From: an uncultured Collinsella sp.
GTDB taxonomy: Bacteria > Actinomycetota > Coriobacteriia > Coriobacteriales > Coriobacteriaceae
NCBI GenBank assembly: GCA_900752545.1
Contig: CAADVS010000005.1
Span: forward strand, 1-28,784
Reading direction: 5' to 3'
Length of the DNA stretch: 28,784 nt
Of this stretch, positions 16,345 through 24,558 are shown one piece after another; position 1 is the stretch's first letter; every line of letters starts with the position of its first letter. The notes under the pieces are model-generated. The model was not told the origin of the DNA, made no database searches, and saw only the letters and a program-made list of their open reading frames with translations. The position numbers and the translations under genes are program-made.

Positions 16345-17472
16345 TTAACGTACGATGGTGGTGTCGGAAGTTAACGGAGCCTTGCCCAGCACCAGGATGT
16401 TCTCGGGCGTACCGCGAAGCTCGGTGTTGGTGGGAACCACGTTGTTCTTGTCCAGAATGGCGTTCTCGACGCGTGCGCCGCTCTTGATGATGCAGCTCTG
16501 GTTGATGATCGAGTTGGTCACCGAGGCGCCCTCCTCAACCACGACGCCGCGCGACAGGATCGAGTTACGCACAGTGCCCTTGATGATGCAGCCGGCCGAG
16601 ATGATCGAGTTGCACGCGTGGCTGCCGGTCGCATAGCGCGAAGGCGGCACGTCGTGAGCCTTGGTCAAGATCGGACGCTCGGGGTCAAAGAGCTGGTCGG
16701 CCACGGTCTGGTCGAGCAGGTCCATGCTGCGGCGATACAGCGACTTCTCGCTAAACACGCCCACGACCTCGCCCTTATACTCGTAGCTGCACACGTCGAT
16801 GTTGCCAAAGTCGCCCTGGAGTGCCTCGAGCAGGTCCAGATAGTCGGCGGCCTGGTAGTGGTCGATGATTTCGAGCAACGTCTCGCGGTTGACGATGCAG
16901 CAGTCCATAGAGGCGTTGTCGCCGTACACGACGCCGGCGCTCACGCCCGTCAGGCGGCCGTTCTCGTTGATCTGCAGCTTGGTCTCGTCATCGACGTTGC
17001 GCGTGGCCTTGCAGTACACCACGGTCATCTGGGCACCGGAGTTCTCGTGCGCGTCGATGATGGTGTTGAGGTCCATATTAAAGATGATGTTGGTGCCCAT
17101 CATCACAACATAGGGCTTGTCCGAGCGCTGGAACAGCGTCTTGTTGGAGATGATGTCGCGCAGCAGGAAGCGCATGCCGCCCTTGGTGGTGCCATACGCG
17201 TTGCCGGGCACCATGAACAGGCCGCCCTTCTTGCGGTCCAGGCCCCAGTCCTTGCCCGAGCCCACGTGGTCGATCAGGGAACGGTAGTTGCCCGGCATTA
17301 CGACGCCGACGGTCTTGATGCCGGCATTCATCATGTTGGACAGCGGGAAGTCGATCAGGCGGTAGCGGCCCAAAAACGGAACGGACGCAATGGGGCGGTC
17401 CTTGAGCAGGACGCTGCCGTAGGTCGAAGAGTAGTTAGCGGTGATATAACCGATGGCCTTGCGATTGATCAT
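16345..17472 (-). CDS. glgD: Glucose-1-phosphate adenylyltransferase subunit GlgD
   Basis: GlgD is the partner subunit of ADP-glucose pyrophosphorylase in Firmicutes-type systems. The 375-residue protein has the sugar nucleotidyltransferase fold (GRYRLIDFPLSNMMNAGI) and a C-terminal left-handed beta-helix with hexapeptide repeats. It lacks the GGxGxRL nucleotide loop present in the neighbouring GlgC, so it is probably a regulatory or non-catalytic subunit, as known for Bacillus GlgD. The ATG at 17472 is preceded by GAAGGGGG, which lies inside the end of glgC. Only four bases separate it from the glgC stop, so the two are translationally coupled and probably form a mixed complex. Confidence 0.94.
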   Translation of the reverse strand: MINRKAIGYITANYSSTYGSVLLKDRPIASVPFLGRYRLIDFPLSNMMNAGIKTVGVVMPGNYRSLIDHVGSGKDWGLDRKKGGLFMVPGNAYGTTKGGMRFLLRDIISNKTLFQRSDKPYVVMMGTNIIFNMDLNTIIDAHENSGAQMTVVYCKATRNVDDETKLQINENGRLTGVSAGVVYGDNASMDCCIVNRETLLEIIDHYQAADYLDLLEALQGDFGNIDVCSYEYKGEVVGVFSEKSLYRRSMDLLDQTVADQLFDPERPILTKAHDVPPSRYATGSHACNSIISAGCIIKGTVRNSILSRGVVVEEGASVTNSIINQSCIIKSGARVENAILDKNNVVPTNTELRGTPENILVLGKAPLTSDTTIVR

Positions 17473-17476
17473 CGGA

Positions 17477-18625
17477 TCATTCCCCCTTCCCGATAACGAC
17501 GTCATTTCCAACGACGGCCGTATCCTTGGTGGTATCGACAGAGCCGAGCTTCACGCCCTCTTCGACCGTGGAGTTCTCGCCCAAAATAGCGCGGCAGATG
17601 TGCGCGCCGCTCTTAACGTGCGCACCCGGCAGCAGCACGGAGTCCTCGACCACGGCGCGCTCCTCGATGATGACATCGGTCGAAAGAATCGAGTGGCGAG
17701 CGGTACCGTAGATCTTGCAGCCATTGGAGACCAGGCAGTCGTCCAGGCGGCCGTCCGGACCAATGTAGTGCGGCGGACGCGTGGTGATGTTGGACATGAT
17801 GGGGAAGTGCTTGTCAAACAGATCGAACTCGGGGTTGTTGCCCAGCAGGTCCATCGAGGTCTCGTGGAAGCTGGCGATGGTGCCGACATCCTTCCAAAAG
17901 CCATGGAACTCATAGCTGTACAGACGCTTGTTCTCGCCGAGCAGCTTGGGGATGATGTCCTTGCCAAAGTCGTGGCTCGAGCGCTGGTCCAGAGCGTCCT
18001 CCTCGAGCGCCTCGATCAGGACGTCGGCCGAGAAGATGTAGATGCCCATGGAAGCGAGGTTCGAATCGGGCTTATCGGGCTTCTCGGTGAACTTGGTGAT
18101 GCGGCCGTCCTCGGGGTCGGTGGTCAGGATGCCAAAGCGGCTGGCCTCCTCCCACGGCACGGGCATGACGCTCACCGTGAGGTCGGCGTTGTTCTCAATG
18201 TGCGTCTTGAGCATCTTGCGGTAGTCCATGCGATACAGGTGATCGCCAGAAAGAATCAGGACGTACTTGGGGTCGTTGGCCTTGATGTAGTCGAGGTTCT
18301 GCGTAATGGCGTCGGCCGTGCCCGCATACCAGGCGCCGCCGGTCTGCGTCTCGTACGGCGGCAGGATCGACACGCCGCCGTCACGGCTGTCCAGATCCCA
18401 AGCCTCGCCGGAGCCCACATACGCATGCAGCAGGTAGGGGCGGTACTGCGTCAGAACGCCCACCGTGTCGATGCCCGAGTTGGAGCAGTTGGAGAGCGAA
18501 AAGTCGATAATGCGGAACTTGCCACCAAAGCTAACCGCCGGCTTGGCGATCTTTTGGGTGAGTGCCCCCAATCGGCTGCCCTGTCCTCCTGCGAGGAGCA
18601 TCGCGATGCATTCTTTCTTACTCAT
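17477..18625 (-). CDS. glgC: Glucose-1-phosphate adenylyltransferase (ADP-glucose pyrophosphorylase)
   Basis: GlgC makes ADP-glucose from glucose-1-phosphate and ATP, the committed step of bacterial glycogen synthesis. The 382-residue product starts MSKKECIAMLLAGGQGSRL with an intact nucleotide-binding loop. It shows LSGDHLYRMDY (metal and sugar-phosphate site), KFTEKPDKP, and ASMGIYIF, all family hallmarks, then a C-terminal beta-helix. AGGAG lies just upstream of the ATG. It is coupled to glgD downstream and separated from glgP upstream by 108 bases containing an 11-bp hairpin. Confidence 0.97.
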   Translation of the reverse strand: MSKKECIAMLLAGGQGSRLGALTQKIAKPAVSFGGKFRIIDFSLSNCSNSGIDTVGVLTQYRPYLLHAYVGSGEAWDLDSRDGGVSILPPYETQTGGAWYAGTADAITQNLDYIKANDPKYVLILSGDHLYRMDYRKMLKTHIENNADLTVSVMPVPWEEASRFGILTTDPEDGRITKFTEKPDKPDSNLASMGIYIFSADVLIEALEEDALDQRSSHDFGKDIIPKLLGENKRLYSYEFHGFWKDVGTIASFHETSMDLLGNNPEFDLFDKHFPIMSNITTRPPHYIGPDGRLDDCLVSNGCKIYGTARHSILSTDVIIEERAVVEDSVLLPGAHVKSGAHICRAILGENSTVEEGVKLGSVDTTKDTAVVGNDVVIGKGE

Positions 18626-18664
18626 CGATTTCTCCTTCTGTCATCGATGTTTCTAACCCATTAG

Positions 18665-18695
18665 CGGTGGGCGCGGCGCCTGGTCGCGCCCACCG
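18665..18695 (-). other. Hairpin between glgP and glgC
   Basis: An 11-bp perfect GC-rich stem (cggtgggcgcg 18665-18675 with cgcgcccaccg 18685-18695) and a 9-base loop lie between glgP and glgC. There is no T-run on the minus strand. It may be a processing or stabilising site in a polycistronic mRNA. Confidence 0.5.
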
Positions 18696-18733
18696 AATAA
18701 TGCCGTGCGGCAAAGGGAGCTCGCGCGCCTTCT

Positions 18734-21160
18734 TTACGCGTGCCAGATCTCGTCGCGGTACTCGCGAATGGTGCGGTCGCTCGAGAACCAGCCGCTCGAG
18801 GCGGTGTTGAGCAGGGCCTTGCGGTTCCAGGTCTCCTGGTCGCCGTAGCTGCCGGTGAGCTTCTCCCATGCATCCACGTAGCTGCGGAAGTCCGCCATGA
18901 CCAGGTCGGGGTCGTTGTTGTTCATGAGCTCGTTGTAGATGCTCTCGAAGTTGCCCGAAAGACCCGCAAAGGTGTTGTCCTTGAGCTCGTCCATCACGCG
19001 GCCCAGACGCTCGCGATCGTTGTTGAGGGTATCCCACGCAAAGTAGCTGTTGGATGCCCAGAGCTGCTCGACCTCGGGGGCGGTCAGGCCAAAGATGGCC
19101 TCGTTCTCGCGTCCGGCCAGATCGGCGATCTCGATGTTGGCGCCGTCGAGGGTGCCCAGCGTAATGGCGCCGTTCATCATGAGTTTCATGTTGGACGTGC
19201 CCGAGGCCTCCTTGCCGGCCGTGGAGATCTGCTCCGAGATCTCGGCGGCGGGGTAGATGAGCTGGGCGTTGCTCACGCGGAAGTTGGGGATAAAGCAGAC
19301 CTTCATGACCTCGTTCACGCGGGCGTCGTTGTTGATGATGTCGGCCACGGAGTTAATAAGGCGGATGGTCTCCTTGGCAAAGGTGTAGCTCGAGGCAGCC
19401 TTGCCGCTAAAGATGAAGGTCGTCGGCGTCACGTGGAAGTTGGGATCGGCGATGCGACGGTTGTAGATGTCCATCACCTTCATGATGTTCATGAGCTGGC
19501 GCTTGTAGGCGTGGAAGCGCTTCACCTGAACGTCGAAGACGGTGTTGGGGTCGATGACCAGACCGGTCTCGGCCTTAACGTAGGCGGCCAGGCGCTCCTT
19601 GTTGGCGCGCTTGGAGGCACCCACGGCCTTCAGGAATTCGGTGTCGTCCTTAAACTCCTTGAGTTTCTCCAGCTCAAAGGCGTCCTTGAGCCAGCCATCG
19701 CCAATGGCCTCGGTCACGAGCTTGGCGTAGGTGGGGTTGGCCTCGGCAAAGAAGCGACGGTGCGAGATGCCATTGGTCTTGTTGTTGAACTTCTCGGGCG
19801 TCAGGGCATAGAAGTCCTTGAGCACGATGTTCTTGATGATGTCGGAGTGGATCTTGGCTACGCCGTTGACGCTGTGGCTGCAGATCACGGACAGGTTGGC
19901 CATACGAATCTCGCCGTCCCACAGGATGGCGGTCTGACGCAGACGCTCCTGCCAGCCCTCCTGCGTGGTGTCGAACGACTCGTGCCAGCGACGGCTGATC
20001 TCGTCGATGATCTGGTACACGCGGGGGAGGAGCTTGGAGAACGTGCCGATGGGCCACTTCTCCAGAGCCTCGGGCAGGATGGTGTGGTTGGTATAGCTAA
20101 CGACCCGCGTCACGATGTTCCAGGCGTCATCCCACTCGAGCTTCTTCTCGTCGATGAGGATACGCATGAGCTCGGGGCCGCACATGGCGGGGTGCGTGTC
20201 GTTGGTATGGATGGCCACAAACTGCGGCAGCAGCTCCCAGTTCTCGCCATGCTCCTTCTCAAAGGTGTCAAGCAGGCTGTAGATGCCGGCCGAGACAAAC
20301 AGGTACTCCTGCTTCAGGCGCAGCAGACGGCCGTGCTCGCCGGCGTCGTTGGGGTAGAGGATGGCGCTGATGGCCTCGGCCTCGGCGCGCTCGGCGTCGG
20401 CAAGGGCATAGTCGCCGCGGTTAAAGGCCTCCAGATCGAAGTGCTCCTCGACCGGCTCGGCGGCCCAGACGCGCAGCTTGTTGACGGTCTCGCCGGCATA
20501 GCCCACAACGGGGATGTCATAAGGAACGGCCAGGATGTCCTGCGTATCCACCGTGCGGTAGAACGTGCGGCCGTTCTCCTCAAAGCCCTCAACGCGGCCA
20601 CCAAACTTGATCGTTACGGCCTTGTCCTGACGACGAACTTCCCAGGGATAGCCGTGGGTGAGCCACTCGTCGGTGGCCTCGACTTGGCTGCCGTTGACGA
20701 TCTCCTGTTTAAACAGGCCGTAGCGGTAGCGCATGCCGTTGCCGTAGCCGGCAATGCCCTCGGCTGCCATGGAGTCCAGGAAGCACGCTGCAAGACGGCC
20801 TAGGCCACCGTTGCCCAGAGCCGGATCGGGCTCCTGGTTCTCGATGACGGACAGGTCAAACCCCATGTCGTCGAGCGCCTCGGCCACCATGTCGCGCACG
20901 CCAAAGTTGAGTAGGTAGTTGTCGAGCAGGCGGCCGATCAAAAACTCAATCGAGAAGTAGTACACGCGCTTTTTGCCCTCGGCGGTGGCGCGGGCGTCAC
21001 TCTTGGTGGCAACGGTGCGTGCCTTCTCGGCCACGAGCTTGGCCAGGGCGTTAAAGCGGTCGAGGTCGCTGGCGGCCTCGACGCTCTTGCCGCTAATGCT
21101 CATGACGGCGTCGCGATAGAGCTCGGTAAACTCCTGCTTGTTGTCGAAGATCTTATTCAT
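18734..21160 (-). CDS. glgP: Glycogen phosphorylase
   Basis: GlgP (GT35) releases glucose-1-phosphate from non-reducing ends of glycogen, using pyridoxal phosphate. The 808-residue protein is of normal length. It contains the N-terminal ENQEPDPALGNGGLGRLAACFLDS stretch (shortened here to its core, LGNGGLGRLAACF) and the cofactor segment EASGTSNMKLMMNG. Lys659 of the latter is the expected Schiff-base lysine. The ATG at 21160 is preceded by GAAAGGA. It sits between glgB and glgC with gaps of about 100 bases containing hairpins. Synthesis and breakdown genes are therefore in one transcription direction and probably one operon, which implies control of flux at the enzyme level. Confidence 0.97.
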   Translation of the reverse strand: MNKIFDNKQEFTELYRDAVMSISGKSVEAASDLDRFNALAKLVAEKARTVATKSDARATAEGKKRVYYFSIEFLIGRLLDNYLLNFGVRDMVAEALDDMGFDLSVIENQEPDPALGNGGLGRLAACFLDSMAAEGIAGYGNGMRYRYGLFKQEIVNGSQVEATDEWLTHGYPWEVRRQDKAVTIKFGGRVEGFEENGRTFYRTVDTQDILAVPYDIPVVGYAGETVNKLRVWAAEPVEEHFDLEAFNRGDYALADAERAEAEAISAILYPNDAGEHGRLLRLKQEYLFVSAGIYSLLDTFEKEHGENWELLPQFVAIHTNDTHPAMCGPELMRILIDEKKLEWDDAWNIVTRVVSYTNHTILPEALEKWPIGTFSKLLPRVYQIIDEISRRWHESFDTTQEGWQERLRQTAILWDGEIRMANLSVICSHSVNGVAKIHSDIIKNIVLKDFYALTPEKFNNKTNGISHRRFFAEANPTYAKLVTEAIGDGWLKDAFELEKLKEFKDDTEFLKAVGASKRANKERLAAYVKAETGLVIDPNTVFDVQVKRFHAYKRQLMNIMKVMDIYNRRIADPNFHVTPTTFIFSGKAASSYTFAKETIRLINSVADIINNDARVNEVMKVCFIPNFRVSNAQLIYPAAEISEQISTAGKEASGTSNMKLMMNGAITLGTLDGANIEIADLAGRENEAIFGLTAPEVEQLWASNSYFAWDTLNNDRERLGRVMDELKDNTFAGLSGNFESIYNELMNNNDPDLVMADFRSYVDAWEKLTGSYGDQETWNRKALLNTASSGWFSSDRTIREYRDEIWHA

Positions 21161-21254
21161 ACGTTCCTTTCCCCCGGGGATGTTTCTCCCGGAACGGTTA
21201 TGACTTGTATCCTACGCCCCGTCGGGGCGGGTAATTACAGCTGTAACGGCATTG
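21161..21254 (-). other. glgB-glgP gap with palindromes
   Basis: This 94-base gap contains the perfect 12-base palindrome ttacagctgtaa (21235-21246) and the short GC-rich inverted repeat cgccccgtcggggcg (21215-21229). The second could form a small hairpin in the mRNA. Neither has a T-run. Confidence 0.5.
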
Positions 21255-23528
21255 TTACGCATCCTTGGCAGACGGCTTAACAGAAGCAGGCTTTGCCTTG
21301 GTAGCGCCCTTTTTGGCAGCCGGCTTCTTGGTCGCGGTAGCCTTAGCAGCGGGCTTTGCGGAAGACTTGGCCTTGGTCGTCGTGGCCTTCGCCTTGGCCG
21401 GCGCCTTCTTAGCGGCCGCGGCTTTGGGCTTCACCGAGGACGTGCGCTTGCGCGTAGCCTTCTTGGGAGCCTCAACTACCGGCGGCTTGTAGCTGCTGGG
21501 ACCGCGGCGCTTAAGCACCACGCCAGCCAGGCCGGGCACCTTAATCTCAATGGAGTCCATCTGCCCGTTCCAGGGATAGGGTTCGCTCGAGCAGGTGTAG
21601 GGCTCATCGCCGGCATAGCCGCTGCCGCCAAACTCGGGGCGGTCGGAATCAAAGATGACCTCCCAATCACCCTCGCGCGGCACGCCCACGCGGAAGCTCT
21701 CGTAGCTTGCCGGATCAAAATTGATCAGGATCACCAGGTCGTCATCGACCTCCTCGCCCTGGCGCACAAAGCTCACGATGGACTGCTTGGAGTTGTCCGC
21801 ATCGATCCAGGTAAAGCCGTCGTCGGTGTAGCCGCGCTCGTACAGGGCGGGCTCGGCGGTGTACAGGTGGTTGAGCGCCTTGATAAACGCCTGATGATGA
21901 CGGTGGGTCTCGTACTCCTCGGTCAGGAACCACTGGATGGACTCGTAGTAGCGCCACTCAATAAACTGCCCGATCTCGTTTCCCATAAAGTTGAGCTTGG
22001 CGCCAGGGTGCGTCATTTGGTAGAAAGCCAGCGTGCGCAGGCCGGCAAACTGGCGCCACCAGTCGCCCGGCATGCGGCCGATCAGCGAGCACTTGCCGTG
22101 CACGACCTCGTCGTGGCTCAGCGGGCAAATGAAGTTCTCGGTAAAGGCGTACATGATGGAGAACGTGAGCAGCCCGTGGTTGCCGGGGCGCCACGGAAAA
22201 TCGGTCTGCATGTAGTGCAGGGTGTCGTTCATCCAGCCCATGTCCCACTTGTAGTGGAAGCCCAGGCCGCCGTCCTGCGGCGGATAGGTCACGAGCGGCC
22301 ACGCGGTGGACTCCTCGGCCATCATCATTACGTCGGGGTAGTGCGCCTCCACGGCGCAGTTGACCTGGCGGATAAACGCGCTGGCGTCCAGGTCCTCCTC
22401 GGTACCGTACTTGTTGAACTTCTTTTGGCCCGGATCGTCGATGCCAAAGTTGAGGTACAGCATGCTGGACACGCCGTCCATGCGAATGCCGTCAACGTGG
22501 AAGTTTTCGAGCCAGTACAGCACGTTGGAGACCAGGAAGGAGCGGACCTCGCCGCGGGCGAAGTCAAACTTATGCGTGCCCCAATTGGGGTGAATCTCGT
22601 GCTCAAACAGCATGTGGCCGTTAAAGGTGGCAAGGCCGTGGGAGTCGGCGCAAAAACCGCCGGGAACCCAGTCCATGATCACGCCGATGCCAGCCTCGTG
22701 GCACGCATCGATAAAGTGCATGAGCTGCTGCGGGTCGCCATAGCGCGACGTGGCGGCATAGTAGCCGGTCGTCTGGTATCCCCAGGAGCCATCGAAGGGA
22801 TGCTCCATAAGCGGCATGACCTCGATATGCGTGTAGCCCATATCGCGCACGTAGTCCACGAGCTCCACAGACAGGTCGTCGTAGGTGTAAAACACGCCGC
22901 GCTGCGCGGGGAAGGGATCCATGGGGCCGGGGTAGTTGCCGTACTCGTCCGGCTCGCCCTGCGGCGCGTCGCCGTGGCGCTTCCACGATCCGATATGCAC
23001 CTCGTAGATGTTAAGGGGCTGTGACATGTGGTTGTGGCCGGCACGGCGCTTGAGCCACGCGGCATCGTTCCACTTGTAGCCATCGAGGGTCCACAGCACG
23101 CTGGCGGTACCCGGAGGGCACTCGGCCTTAAAGGCATACGGATCGGCCTTATAGAGCTTCTCGCCCTCGTTGGTCTCGATGAGATATTTATAGAGCTGGC
23201 CCTGCTCGGCGCCAGGAATAAAGCCTTCCCAGATAGCGCTCGTATGCACGGGCACCAGAGGGTTGGCTTCCTCATCCCAGTCGTTAAATTCGCCAATGAC
23301 ATGCACGCTCTTTACATCGGGCGCCCAAACGCAAAAGCGCCAGCCGCGCGTACGGTTCTGCGTGTCGGGGTGCGCGCCCATCTTTTCCCAGCTGCGCTCC
23401 CACGTGCCGATGCCAAATAGATAGACATCGTCCTTGGTGAGCTCCGGTGCGTGCGGGGCGGCTTTACGGGTTGCGGGCTTTTTAGCCGTTGGCTTTAGCT
23501 TTGTATCGCTCACGTTTGATCCCATCAT
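21255..23528 (-). CDS. glgB: 1,4-alpha-glucan branching enzyme with basic terminal tails
   Basis: GlgB (GH13) introduces alpha-1,6 branches into glycogen. It has an N-terminal CBM48 domain (RGWRFCVWAPDVKSVHVIGEFNDWD), then a GH13 barrel. Motifs are DWVPGGF, DGIRMDGVSSML (nucleophile about Asp351), MMMAEEST (acid/base glutamate) and LSHDEVVHGK. The last roughly 75 residues are a Lys/Ala/Thr/Pro-rich tail like that of GlgA, and the N-terminus also has a short basic stretch (KLKPTAKKPATRKAAPHA). The start is uncertain: ATG at 23528 or 23525, or GTG at 23513 with a weak GGGA upstream; none has a strong ribosome site. It is the first gene of the glycogen block, facing the HAD gene across a shared regulatory region. 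Confidence 0.95.
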   Translation of the reverse strand: MMGSNVSDTKLKPTAKKPATRKAAPHAPELTKDDVYLFGIGTWERSWEKMGAHPDTQNRTRGWRFCVWAPDVKSVHVIGEFNDWDEEANPLVPVHTSAIWEGFIPGAEQGQLYKYLIETNEGEKLYKADPYAFKAECPPGTASVLWTLDGYKWNDAAWLKRRAGHNHMSQPLNIYEVHIGSWKRHGDAPQGEPDEYGNYPGPMDPFPAQRGVFYTYDDLSVELVDYVRDMGYTHIEVMPLMEHPFDGSWGYQTTGYYAATSRYGDPQQLMHFIDACHEAGIGVIMDWVPGGFCADSHGLATFNGHMLFEHEIHPNWGTHKFDFARGEVRSFLVSNVLYWLENFHVDGIRMDGVSSMLYLNFGIDDPGQKKFNKYGTEEDLDASAFIRQVNCAVEAHYPDVMMMAEESTAWPLVTYPPQDGGLGFHYKWDMGWMNDTLHYMQTDFPWRPGNHGLLTFSIMYAFTENFICPLSHDEVVHGKCSLIGRMPGDWWRQFAGLRTLAFYQMTHPGAKLNFMGNEIGQFIEWRYYESIQWFLTEEYETHRHHQAFIKALNHLYTAEPALYERGYTDDGFTWIDADNSKQSIVSFVRQGEEVDDDLVILINFDPASYESFRVGVPREGDWEVIFDSDRPEFGGSGYAGDEPYTCSSEPYPWNGQMDSIEIKVPGLAGVVLKRRGPSSYKPPVVEAPKKATRKRTSSVKPKAAAAKKAPAKAKATTTKAKSSAKPAAKATATKKPAAKKGATKAKPASVKPSAKDA

Positions 23529-23749
23529 GACGCGGCAGCGTGTTGCCTTGGTGACTAGATGCGAAAGGTCCAAGGCTGCACGAATCGAAGGGACGGCGAT
23601 AGTTCTATGATTCGTTCCACCTCGCGTGCTCGGTGGAACTTTCGGCAGAAACTACGATAACACCTGTACGTTACTTTTATGAAGGAAAGTGGTTTTAGGG
23701 CGGCGTTTAATCGGTAAGCGCCATGTTTAGACCACTGGCAGAATTGCCG

Positions 23750-23837
23750 TGGTAAAACTCTTGACAGTTTTACCAATTAGGGTTTCTAAATTGTTAGTCA
23801 GACGTTTGGTAAAACGTTTTTAGCAGGATGTTTACCA
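23750..23837. promoter_or_regulatory. Putative operator array GGTAAAAC / GTTTTACC
   Basis: TGGTAAAAC at 23750-23758 and GTTTTACCA at 23767-23775 form a perfect 9-bp dyad with an 8-base spacer that contains the -35 box TTGACA. A second pair follows: TGGTAAAAC at 23807-23815 within ttggtaaaacgttttt, and GTTTACCA at 23830-23837. A repressor bound here would cover the promoter of the HAD gene and could affect glgB. Matching sites occur upstream of the amylase fusion. Confidence 0.6.
23761..23790 (+). promoter_or_regulatory. Promoter of the HAD phosphatase gene
   Basis: TTGACA at 23761-23766 is a perfect -35 box. TTCTAA at 23784-23789 (17-base spacing) or TCTAAA at 23785-23790 (18 bases) could be the -10. 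The gene starts about 70 bases downstream. The -35 box lies between two arms of the operator dyad. Confidence 0.6.
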
Positions 23838-23859
23838 TTTGACATCGAAAGGTTCGTTT

Positions 23860-24549
23860 ATGTCCCAGACCGCCGCCCCCAACGTTGCTTTTATTTTCGA
23901 TTGCGACGGCACACTGGTTAATAGCACCCCCGTTTGGGCCTATGCCCAGCCCGAGTTATTGCACCGCCACGGAGTTGACGTGACGGTCGACGATTTTGCC
24001 CAGTTTGAGCATTTGTCGCTCGAAGATGAATGCCAGGCCTACCACGACACCTGGGGCATTGGAGCGAATGGCGAGGAACTGTATCGCGAGCTGGGCGACA
24101 TCCTGATCGATGGCTACTCCAAGGTGCCGCCGCGCGAGGGCCTGCTAGCTTTTTTGGAACAGGCGAAGGCGGCCGGTATTGCCATGTGCGTGGCCACGTC
24201 CACTCCGGCCGAGCTAGTGCGGTCCGCGCTCGCTGGTGCCGGGCTCGACGCTTACATGGAGTTTGTGACCACCACGGGTGAGGCGGGGCGTTCCAAGCAA
24301 TTCCCCGATGTGTACGAGCTGGCGCTGCGCCGTCTGGAAGAGCGTCATGGGCACCAGTTTGAGCGCGCATGGGTGTTTGAGGACGCCGTCTTTGGCCTAA
24401 AGAGCTCTGGGGCCGCCGGGTTTAAGCGTGTGGGCATTTATGACCCGCACGGCCGCATGAAGCGCGACGATGTGCGCGCCAACTGCGATATCTTTATCGA
24501 CTGCTACGAGGAGCTGGATCTGGCCCGCGTGCTTTCGTTTGAGGGATAG
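23860..24549 (+). CDS. HAD-superfamily phosphatase, beta-phosphoglucomutase-like
   Basis: This 229-residue protein belongs to the HAD hydrolases with a helical cap between motifs I and II. Motif I is FDCDGTL with nucleophile Asp14 and acid/base Asp16. Motif II is the TS pair near 113-115, motif III is Lys146 (GRSKQFPD), and motif IV is FEDAVFG with Glu174/Asp175. Such enzymes act as sugar-phosphate phosphatases or beta-phosphoglucomutases. Its divergent position opposite glgB and its operator-like promoter suggest a link to maltodextrin or glucose-phosphate metabolism, but that is inference and the substrate cannot be read from sequence. The ATG at 23860 has GAAAGG upstream; an ATG at 23839 lacks one. 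It ends nine bases before the next gene. Confidence 0.85.
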   Translation: MSQTAAPNVAFIFDCDGTLVNSTPVWAYAQPELLHRHGVDVTVDDFAQFEHLSLEDECQAYHDTWGIGANGEELYRELGDILIDGYSKVPPREGLLAFLEQAKAAGIAMCVATSTPAELVRSALAGAGLDAYMEFVTTTGEAGRSKQFPDVYELALRRLEERHGHQFERAWVFEDAVFGLKSSGAAGFKRVGIYDPHGRMKRDDVRANCDIFIDCYEELDLARVLSFEG

Positions 24550-24558
24550 GCGAGGGTT

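Larger units (their letters stand above)
23529..23859. other. Divergent glgB / HAD regulatory region
   Basis: This 331-base gap separates divergent genes. The right half holds a good plus-strand promoter and an array of GGTAAAAC-type motifs. The left half contains a hairpin, gttccacc (23614-23621) with ggtggaac (23632-23639), which would lie in the glgB leader. A weak glgB promoter candidate, TTCATA-N17-TTATCG on the minus strand, lies at about 23654-23682. No gene is visible. Confidence 0.6.

Noticed and set aside
18740..20803. Long open frame antisense to glgP, and similar ones opposite glgB, gltX and priA
   Set aside because: These mirror high-GC codon structure of well-supported genes, lack ribosome sites and show no family motifs.
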